Below, in pieces: positions 7,155 to 11,692 of a stretch of DNA of 11,692 nucleotides. The translations under genes and the position numbers were made by a program. The notes under the pieces are model-generated. The model had not been told where the DNA came from. It did no database searches and was given only the letters and a program-made list of their open reading frames with translations. The first letter of the stretch is position 1, and the number at the start of each line of letters is the position of its first letter. The stretch lies in NCBI GenBank assembly GCA_003242205.1, contig QGUR01000133.1:1-11692 (forward strand), read 5' to 3'. This DNA is from Chloroflexota bacterium (GTDB taxonomy: Bacteria > Chloroflexota > Anaerolineae > Aggregatilineales > Phototrophicaceae).

Positions 7155-7207
7155 AAGACCCATTCGCCAGTTCTTTCGCGGTCATCTCCAATTCTGTCAG
7201 GTCTGGC

Positions 7208-9859
7208 GTGCTTCCCATTCTTCTCAAAACGAAACTCGCCATACCGCCGCTCCGCCCGCGGCTGGTCGAGCGGGCAAGACTCATAGAGCGTCTGGATACA
7301 GCCGCGCTGCCGCCTCTGGCCCTGATCGTCGCCCCACCAGGATTTGGCAAAACCACTCTGGCCAACCAGTGGGCTCAGCTTCAGGATATGCCCCGGGTCT
7401 GCTGGTTCACCGTTGATCAGGACGACAACGATCCCATCCGTTTCTTCGGCTACGTCATCGCGGCACTGCAATCTGCGAACCCTTCGTTCGGCACACAGCT
7501 TGTCGAGTTGCTCCAGTCCGCTCAGGCGGACATCCTGAAACCCGTAATCGCCGCTCTCATTAATGAGCTGAGCACGCAGCCCGAACCGATCCTTCTCGTC
7601 ATCGACGATTACCACGAAATCACGAACCGCGCCGTCCATGACGCGTTGATCTATTTGCTCAATCATTTACCGGATACCCTCCGGCTCATCCTGACGACTC
7701 GCATTGACCCACCCCTGCCGCTGGCGCGCCTTCGCGCCAACGGCCAGTTGCTCGAGGTTCGGGCGGCAGACCTGCGTTTTTCCCCGGATGAGGCTGCGTC
7801 ATTCTTTCAGGCGATGGGCTTGGAGCTGCAAGGCGACGATATCACGCAGCTCAACAGCCGGACGGAGGGATGGATTGCCGGGTTGCAAATGGCGGCGTTA
7901 TCCATGCAAGGCCGGGACAGCAACGCCGTTCGCTCGTTCGTCAGCAGTTTCTCCGGCAGCCACCGCCACGTCGTCGATTACCTCCTTGACGAAGTCTTGC
8001 AGCGGCAGCCAGAACCGGTGCAAGACTTCCTGTGCGAGACGTCGATTCTGGGCCAACTGTCCGCTCCCCTGTGTGATACCGTCACCGAACGACAGGACAG
8101 CGACGAGCTTCTCAAGTACGTGGATCAGGCCAATTTATTCGTCATGCCGGTCGATAGCGAACGGCGGTGGTATCGCTACCACCGGCTTTTTGCCGATGTC
8201 TTGCGCCACCGGCTGCAAAAATCAGACCCTCAGCGCGTACGCAGGCTTCATACCCGGGCAAGCGAGTGGTATGAAGCGCAGGGGGTAATCGGCGAGGCCG
8301 TTTCCCACGCGGTCGCCGCCGGCAACACCGAGCGCGCGGTACGGCTGGTGGAAGCAGCAGCCCATGACCTGTGGACTCGACAGGACATGCTCAGCGTTCG
8401 CGCGTGGCTGCACGCGCTGCCCGATGCAGCCATTCAATCCAGCGCGCGCCTGACCCTTCTGGAAGCGCAAATCAAACAGTTTCAGGGCAAACTGCGTGAC
8501 GTAGAGGGCCTTGTCAGCCGGGCGCGCCAGTTGCTGGCCAACGCCCCCGACGCCGATCCCATCCTCACGGGCGAACTGGCGGCTTTGTCCGGCATGTTCC
8601 TCAATTTTGCCGCCGATCCGCAAGAAGGCCTGCGGCAGGCGCAGCAGGCGGTTGAAGTCCTGCCTGTGACCCATCCGTTACATGCCACAACGGTACTTAA
8701 TCTGGGTATCGGTCACTGGCTGATGGGCCGCCTCCCCGAAGCCGCTGTAAGCCTGCAGCAGGCGCAGCAGTTGTGCCTGAACATCGGCAACCGCTATCAG
8801 GCGCAGGTCGCGACCGCCTATCTGGCCGAGACACGGCGGCTGCAGGGCCGGCTGCGCGAGGCTGAAAGTCTGTATCGCGCCGCGCTCGACCTGACTCCCG
8901 ACCGGCTGGAGTTACCTGACGTCAACGGGCTGTATATCGGATTGGGGGCGCTGGCCTACGAGCGCAACGATCTGGAAGTCGCAGAGCAACTCCTGGTGCG
9001 GGGGTCGGAACTGGGACAGCAGGAAGAAAACATTCTGGTTGTCGTCGCCGGACTGCTCTTTCAGGCCCGACTTGCACATGCCCGACGCCAGACCAGTCGG
9101 TCGGTCGAGTTGCTCGCTCAGGCGCTTCAGCTTGCGGATTCGCACCAGCTTCGCTGGCTCTGGAGCGTGCCGTCGATCCGGGCGATATGGTCGCAACTGG
9201 CCTTGTTGCAAGGTAATGAAGCCGCCGTGCAGGAATGGGCCGATACGCTGCCGCCCGCGCTGCCAGCAACGCCTCCGCTTCGCCGGGAAGCCGAGCAACT
9301 CGCTTTAGCCCGCTTTCTCATCGCACGCGAGGAGAGCGAGGCAGCGCTTTCGCTTTTGGCTCAGGTCCAGCAAACCGCCCTCGCCGCAGGGCGTCGTCTC
9401 TACCTCATGCAGGCGCTTGCGCTTCGCGCCGTAGCGCTCCAGAACGCCGAACCGGCCTTCCGCACCCTTGAGGAAGCGATGGCGATGGCGGAACCGGAAG
9501 GCTTTGTGCGCCTGTTTGTCGATGAGGGCGAGCCAATGCGACGGCTGCTGGAACGGTATGTCAACCGCCGCACGTCGAACAGGCTGCGGCCCTATGCCTC
9601 CCGGCTGCTGCGCGCCTTTGCCGGCTTGCCGGCGACCACCGAACCCGCAATCCAGAACCTGCCTGAGCCGCTGAGCGAGCGCGAGATCGAAATCCTCGGG
9701 CTGATGAGCGAGGGCCTCTCGAACGCTGACATCGCCAACCGGCTGTTCCTGAGCGTAACGACGGTGAAGAAACACGCCACCAATATTTTTGGCAAGCTCG
9801 GAGCGGCGAACCGTCAGGAAGCCGTGGAGCGAGCGCGCCAGCTTCGCCTCATCCTCTAA
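7208..9859 (+). CDS. MalT-like ATP-dependent LuxR-family transcriptional activator
   Basis: 883 residues, the typical ~900 of large (LAL/MalT, STAND-class) regulators. The N-terminus carries the conserved LLKTKLAIPPLRPRLVERARLIERL block, which supports the GTG at 7208 although its Shine-Dalgarno is poor. Next come Walker A (VAPPGFGKTTL, 41-51, Lys48) and Walker B (ILLVIDDYHEI, 128-138), then a winged-helix/arm region. A long helical TPR-like sensor superhelix covers about residues 340-790. The final ~64 residues are a LuxR-type DNA-binding domain (PLSEREIEILGLMSEGLSN, then the recognition-helix region SVTTVKKHATNIFGKL). In MalT an inducer and ATP drive oligomerisation and activation at direct-repeat sites; here the inducer is unknown and no sugar-use genes are near. 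Repeats 15 bases or more beyond its stop codon make the three following genes plausible targets. Confidence 0.94.
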   Translation: MLPILLKTKLAIPPLRPRLVERARLIERLDTAALPPLALIVAPPGFGKTTLANQWAQLQDMPRVCWFTVDQDDNDPIRFFGYVIAALQSANPSFGTQLVELLQSAQADILKPVIAALINELSTQPEPILLVIDDYHEITNRAVHDALIYLLNHLPDTLRLILTTRIDPPLPLARLRANGQLLEVRAADLRFSPDEAASFFQAMGLELQGDDITQLNSRTEGWIAGLQMAALSMQGRDSNAVRSFVSSFSGSHRHVVDYLLDEVLQRQPEPVQDFLCETSILGQLSAPLCDTVTERQDSDELLKYVDQANLFVMPVDSERRWYRYHRLFADVLRHRLQKSDPQRVRRLHTRASEWYEAQGVIGEAVSHAVAAGNTERAVRLVEAAAHDLWTRQDMLSVRAWLHALPDAAIQSSARLTLLEAQIKQFQGKLRDVEGLVSRARQLLANAPDADPILTGELAALSGMFLNFAADPQEGLRQAQQAVEVLPVTHPLHATTVLNLGIGHWLMGRLPEAAVSLQQAQQLCLNIGNRYQAQVATAYLAETRRLQGRLREAESLYRAALDLTPDRLELPDVNGLYIGLGALAYERNDLEVAEQLLVRGSELGQQEENILVVVAGLLFQARLAHARRQTSRSVELLAQALQLADSHQLRWLWSVPSIRAIWSQLALLQGNEAAVQEWADTLPPALPATPPLRREAEQLALARFLIAREESEAALSLLAQVQQTALAAGRRLYLMQALALRAVALQNAEPAFRTLEEAMAMAEPEGFVRLFVDEGEPMRRLLERYVNRRTSNRLRPYASRLLRAFAGLPATTEPAIQNLPEPLSEREIEILGLMSEGLSNADIANRLFLSVTTVKKHATNIFGKLGAANRQEAVERARQLRLIL

Positions 9860-9871
9860 ATCCCCCATTAG

Positions 9872-9940
9872 ACTACTACCCGTACTACGACCTCCGGTAG
9901 CCTGACTCTACTACCGTCGCTTTCTTATTCTTTCTGTAGT
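9872..9940 (+). promoter_or_regulatory. TACTACC repeat cluster, putative operator/promoter region
   Basis: The 118-base gap after the regulator holds TACTACC at 9874-9880, TACTACG at 9883-9889, an inverted GGTAG at 9896-9900, TACTACC again at 9909-9915 and a GTAGT (inverse of ACTAC) at 9936-9940. No strong promoter follows; the best pair is CTGACT (9902-9907), 17 bases and TTATTC (9925-9930), poor enough to need an activator. MalT-type proteins bind short direct repeats upstream of weak -35 boxes, so this is a reasonable candidate site for the adjacent regulator. Confidence 0.4.
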
Positions 9941-9977
9941 CACCAACACGGCACAGCTTTAGCGACGAGGAGGGCAT

Positions 9978-10517
9978 ATGGCACCGGCTTCATCCCAACT
10001 ATCACGCTTGACCGCGCAGCCAGGCGGCGACTTCGTGGTCTTCCGGATTGGCCTGCGTATCAACAGCTACTGGAAAATTCATCAGTGGTTGCCGGTGGCG
10101 CGCATGATGATCCCGATGCTCAAGGAGCTGTATAGCCACCCGGAACTTGGGTTTCTTGGGGCCGAACTGCATATCGGGTTGCGCCACATCTTTCACATTC
10201 AGTACTGGCGTAGCTACGAGCAGTTGATGGCGTATTCGCACAGCAAGGATCATGCCCACCTGCCCGCATGGCGGGAGTACAACCGGCGCTACCGGGCCAC
10301 CAACGCCGTTGGCATCTTCCACGAAACCTATCGCGTTCGGGCCGGGGAGCAGGAAAGCATCTACGTGAACATGCCTCCCTACGGTCTTGGGCTTGTTACC
10401 GGCGTTGTCGAGGCGACCGGGCGCAGGCAGTCAGCCCGTGGGCGCATGAGCTTAACCGATGGACAGGACTCCCCCGTGCCGGCCTACGGGGAAATCGCCC
10501 CGGTGGAAGCTCGTTAA
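9978..10517 (+). CDS. DUF4188 domain protein (monooxygenase-like fold)
   Basis: 179 residues. The sequence follows the DUF4188 pattern closely: FVVFRIGLRINSYWKIHQWLP (19-39), RMMIPMLKELYSHPELGFLG (42-61), then IQYWRSYEQLMAYSHSKDHAH (74-94), LPAWREYNRR and VGIFHETYRV, with a late VNMPPYGLG. The family is related to the small dimeric alpha/beta-barrel (ABM-type) monooxygenases, including, as I recall, the Af470-like protein of fumagillin synthesis. The activity of bacterial members is not established. It looks soluble. An excellent Shine-Dalgarno (GAGGAGGG, 9967-9974) sits just before the ATG at 9978. The last ~35 residues diverge and look unstructured. It is the first gene after the MalT-like regulator and the repeat cluster, and probably heads a three-gene operon. 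Confidence 0.88.
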   Translation: MAPASSQLSRLTAQPGGDFVVFRIGLRINSYWKIHQWLPVARMMIPMLKELYSHPELGFLGAELHIGLRHIFHIQYWRSYEQLMAYSHSKDHAHLPAWREYNRRYRATNAVGIFHETYRVRAGEQESIYVNMPPYGLGLVTGVVEATGRRQSARGRMSLTDGQDSPVPAYGEIAPVEAR

Positions 10518-10576
10518 AGCCGATTTCGCACAATTTCGCAACCGTATCACACCAGACTGGAAAGCGAGACCCGGTT

Positions 10577-10891
10577 ATGAACCCCATCCACACCAGCGAT
10601 CGTTATGAGCGCGCCCGTCGCCGCGCCAGACAGTTGCGTGAGTTCTACACACATCTGACCGTTTACATCATCGTCATCTTCGGACTGGCTATTCTCAACC
10701 TGCTTGTGAGCCCCGGCGACATCTGGTTCATCTGGCCGCTGTTCGGCTGGGGAATCGGCGTCGCCGCCCATGCGGTTCATGTTTACGGCCCCGGCAAATG
10801 GCTCGGAGCTGACTGGGAAGAACGCACCATCCGGCGGCTGATGGAGGAAGAGGCGCAGCACGTTGAGCACGACACGCCGAAGCGCAGCTAA
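10577..10891 (+). CDS. 2TM domain-containing small membrane protein
   Basis: 104 residues. A basic N-terminus (YERARRRARQLREFYTHL) leads into two membrane helices, about 27-45 and 49-70, joined by a tight SPGD turn. The second carries WFIWPLFGWGIGVAAHAVHVY. The tail is charged (WEERTIRRLMEEEAQH). This order of features (an R-R-x-A-R type entry, one His before helix 1, WP..GWGIG and H in helix 2) is the 2TM domain, seen alone or fused to histidine kinases; its function is unknown. The frame is open upstream to about 10268, but the upstream part overlaps the DUF4188 gene and is not protein-like. ATG 10577 is the clear start. It lies 59 bases after DUF4188 in the same direction. Confidence 0.88.
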   Translation: MNPIHTSDRYERARRRARQLREFYTHLTVYIIVIFGLAILNLLVSPGDIWFIWPLFGWGIGVAAHAVHVYGPGKWLGADWEERTIRRLMEEEAQHVEHDTPKRS

Positions 10892-10926
10892 CGCCAACCG
10901 GCAAGGTCGCTAGGGAAGCGGCGAAA

Positions 10927-11184
10927 ATGAACTACAGCATATGCGTGAAGGGGCATCTCGATCATGACTGGTCAGATTGGTTAGGTAGTGTTGAAATCAG
11001 ACATCTGGAGGACGGGACGACCGTCCTCCGGGGGAGCTTTCCCGATCAGGCAGCGTTGATTGCCACGCTGACGAAGCTGAATGACCTTGGGATTACCGTG
11101 ATATCCGTTGGTCCGGCAAAAGCGGATTGTGATCCGCCCAGTGCTGCAAGCCAGCAACCGCCAGACGGCATCAGCCCGGATTAA
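10927..11184 (+). CDS. Small conserved-looking protein, unknown function
   Basis: 85 residues. The first ~62 form a compact alpha/beta pattern: strand YSICVKGHL, a short WSDWLGS turn, strand VEIRHL, EDGTTVLRG, then helix DQAALIATLTKLNDLG and a final strand ITVISV. The tail after residue 62 is Pro/Ser/Gln-rich and probably disordered. From memory, similar proteins with a G-H-L-D, W-S-D-W and D-Q-A-A-L order are common as hypothetical genes in Chloroflexota and Actinobacteria; I could not check this. There is no signal peptide or membrane helix. The gene starts 36 bases after the 2TM gene, preceded by a purine-rich but weak ribosome site, and appears to close the operon downstream of the MalT-like regulator. 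Confidence 0.8.
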   Translation: MNYSICVKGHLDHDWSDWLGSVEIRHLEDGTTVLRGSFPDQAALIATLTKLNDLGITVISVGPAKADCDPPSAASQQPPDGISPD

Positions 11185-11204
11185 TACGCTCCCGGAACAC
11201 GTCA

Positions 11205-11231
11205 CGGGCTGCAAACCATTCCGGCAGCCCG
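11205..11231. terminator. 8-bp hairpin after the small gene
   Basis: CGGGCTGC (11205-11212) pairs perfectly with GCAGCCCG (11224-11231) around an 11-base loop, 20 bases after the stop of the 85-residue gene. There is no T-run, so termination by itself is uncertain, but the position fits the end of the operon. Confidence 0.35.
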
Positions 11232-11346
11232 CCTCGTAAAATTCGCGCCGCCTTCACTTGCGCTTTGCCTACGCCGGGGCGTCGCGGGCCGTCATGGGAT
11301 CGGCGCTTGGGCGGTGGTTTCACAGCATGGACGCGCCCCGCCAGTC

Positions 11347-11355
11347 TGATAGAAT
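11347..11355 (+). promoter_or_regulatory. Extended -10 promoter of the last gene
   Basis: TGATAGAAT combines the extended TGn element (11347-11349) with TAGAAT (11350-11355), one base from consensus. No -35 is obvious, which extended -10 promoters tolerate. The start would fall near 11362, about 30 bases ahead of the ATG at 11392. Confidence 0.45.
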
Positions 11356-11391
11356 GACAGTCACCTACAGCAAGACTGACCGGAGCAACAC

Positions 11392-11692
11392 ATGCCCGAT
11401 GACCGCGATCTGAAGCGTCCTGAGCGCGATGACACCCCCGAAGCCTCCACCGATGACGCGCCGGACGCCCGCGACGCCCATGAAAACCACGAAACCGAAA
11501 TACCGTCTGAAGCCGGCGCGGAAGCGGCAGGCACGGATGACGCATTTTTCCCGGCGACGACCGGCGCTTATCTTGCCTCCCAGTTCGCGGCGGATGCGGC
11601 GGCCGACCAGCCGGAAATAACCGGAGAGCCGGACCAGCCGCAGGCTGAAGCGCCCGCGAACCGCGGGAGCGGAAACCACAACCCCAAACGCG
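11392..11692 (+). CDS. Acidic low-complexity protein, N-terminal fragment
   Basis: The frame from ATG at 11392 stays open to the window edge (100 codons), so only the N-terminus is seen. It is dominated by Asp, Glu, Ala and Pro (MPDDRDLKRPERDD..., later EAGAEAAGTDD and PEITGEPDQPQAE) with no hydrophobic segment so far. It is likely a disordered leader before a domain that lies outside the window. A short semi-ordered island, AFFPATTGAYLASQFAADAA, interrupts it. GGAG at 11382-11385, six bases before the ATG, and an extended -10 upstream support the start. The family is not recognisable. Membrane or envelope proteins and kinases often carry such tails, but nothing here decides. Confidence 0.68.
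   Translation, partial: MPDDRDLKRPERDDTPEASTDDAPDARDAHENHETEIPSEAGAEAAGTDDAFFPATTGAYLASQFAADAAADQPEITGEPDQPQAEAPANRGSGNHNPKR

Noticed and set aside
10268..10576. Upstream extension of the 2TM protein to 207 residues
   Set aside because: The extension overlaps the DUF4188 gene in another frame and is Arg/Gly-rich. The ATG at 10577 starts exactly at the usual beginning of a 2TM protein.
11171..11323. Possible 50-codon minus-strand gene starting at GTG 11323
   Set aside because: Its end reads rather protein-like (GGLPEWFAARDVF), but there is no ribosome site or ATG, and it overlaps the end of the 85-residue gene on the other strand.

Overview
The window looks like a chromosomal segment of a GC-rich, free-living bacterium. 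The best guess is Chloroflexota, Anaerolineae-like. This is inferred from a MalT-type ATP-binding LuxR regulator, a stand-alone TrpB2-type tryptophan synthase beta chain, an F420/deazaflavin-type (DUF385) oxidoreductase and sigma70-like promoters close to TTGACA/TATAAT. No rRNA, tRNA, transposase, phage gene or CRISPR array is visible, so no gene fixes the taxonomy.

Layout: (1) 1-1276, minus strand: an MFS transporter whose 3' end runs in frame into a G/C-homopolymer element (79-138) that can fold as a three-way junction. It is read from a near-consensus promoter at 1308-1335. (2) 1590-2684, plus: an unrecognised two-helix membrane protein with a basic, beta-rich C-terminal domain. (3) 2839-3729 and 3916-5280, plus: SurE nucleotidase and TrpB2, each with its own candidate promoter, closed by a strong hairpin terminator at 5357-5397. 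(4) 5402-6947, minus: an operon of a DUF385 oxidoreductase with a C-terminal membrane anchor, followed by a TPR-repeat protein. A possible 8-codon leader peptide precedes the first gene. (5) 7208-11184, plus: a MalT-like LuxR regulator (883 aa), then three small genes: a DUF4188 (monooxygenase-like) protein, a 2TM-domain protein and an 85-residue protein of unknown function. A cluster of TACTACC-type repeats lies between the regulator and the first small gene. (6) 11392 to the end, plus: the acidic, low-complexity start of a protein cut by the window edge.

The most system-like part is region 5. A large ATP- and ligand-responsive activator sits directly upstream of a repeat-bearing, weak-core promoter region and a compact three-gene cassette. 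This suggests, by inference only, a self-contained sensor/response module whose signal and output are unknown. The SurE and TrpB2 genes look like ordinary metabolism, though TrpB2 without trpA or other trp genes nearby may have a salvage role.
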